A stretch of DNA of 5,159 bases from Prevotellaceae bacterium (GTDB taxonomy: Bacteria > Bacteroidota > Bacteroidia > Bacteroidales > UBA932), in assembly GCA_031259805.1 (NCBI GenBank), contig JAIRKX010000012.1, forward strand, positions 1 to 5,159, written 5' to 3'. This document shows, piece after piece, positions 5,159-5,159 of the stretch (position 1 is the stretch's first letter; each line of letters starts with the position of its first letter). The position numbers were made by a program, and so were the translations under genes. The notes under the pieces are model-generated. The model was not told where the DNA came from. It did not search any database and worked only from the letters and a program-made list of their open reading frames with translations.

Positions 5159-5159
5159 A

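Noticed and set aside
1..5159. CRISPR array, tRNA, rRNA or defence-system genes
   Set aside because: I looked for regularly spaced repeats, cloverleaf-like arms, rRNA-like conserved blocks and nuclease or toxin-like proteins, and found none. The repeats present are palindromic or short tandems without spacers.

Overview
The window looks like chromosomal DNA of an anaerobic or fermentative member of the Bacteroidota (probably Bacteroidales). Three things point there. None of the genes has a convincing Shine-Dalgarno sequence. The best promoter candidates fit the Bacteroidota pattern TTTG-N19-21-TAnnTTTG, for example TACCTTTG just upstream of dapF. The intergenic DNA carries GC-rich hairpin repeats and TTAACAAT-type repeats of a kind common in that phylum. 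The genus cannot be named from the sequence alone.

Layout from left to right. Positions 1-460 contain no confident gene but are unusually structured. They hold a possible 25-codon C-terminal fragment at the left edge, a GC hairpin, a perfect 12-bp AT-rich palindrome, a leftward promoter candidate, a large imperfect inverted repeat (216-388, arms about 45-70 bp) and the putative hydG promoter. Next comes a rightward two-gene unit: hydG (461-1888), the radical-SAM maturase that makes CO and cyanide for the [FeFe]-hydrogenase H-cluster, and 25 bp later a YfcC/DcuC-type membrane transporter (1914-3512). A convergent leftward pair follows: dapF (4749-3946), diaminopimelate epimerase, and a small DUF454/YbaN-like membrane protein (3925-3569), probably one operon read from a promoter just upstream of dapF. 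Positions 4750-5083 are non-coding and packed with repeat-like DNA. The right edge may hold the last 24 codons of another leftward gene.

Function. HydG implies that the cell makes an [FeFe]-hydrogenase and therefore lives at least partly by anaerobic fermentation. hydE, hydF and the hydrogenase itself are not in the window. The transporter probably moves a carboxylate or amino acid, but its substrate cannot be read from sequence. DapF supplies meso-diaminopimelate for peptidoglycan and lysine. No defence system, CRISPR array, tRNA or rRNA is visible. The least ordinary parts are the structured intergenic regions, mainly the 216-388 inverted repeat and the leftward promoter with a start-codon-free structured leader.
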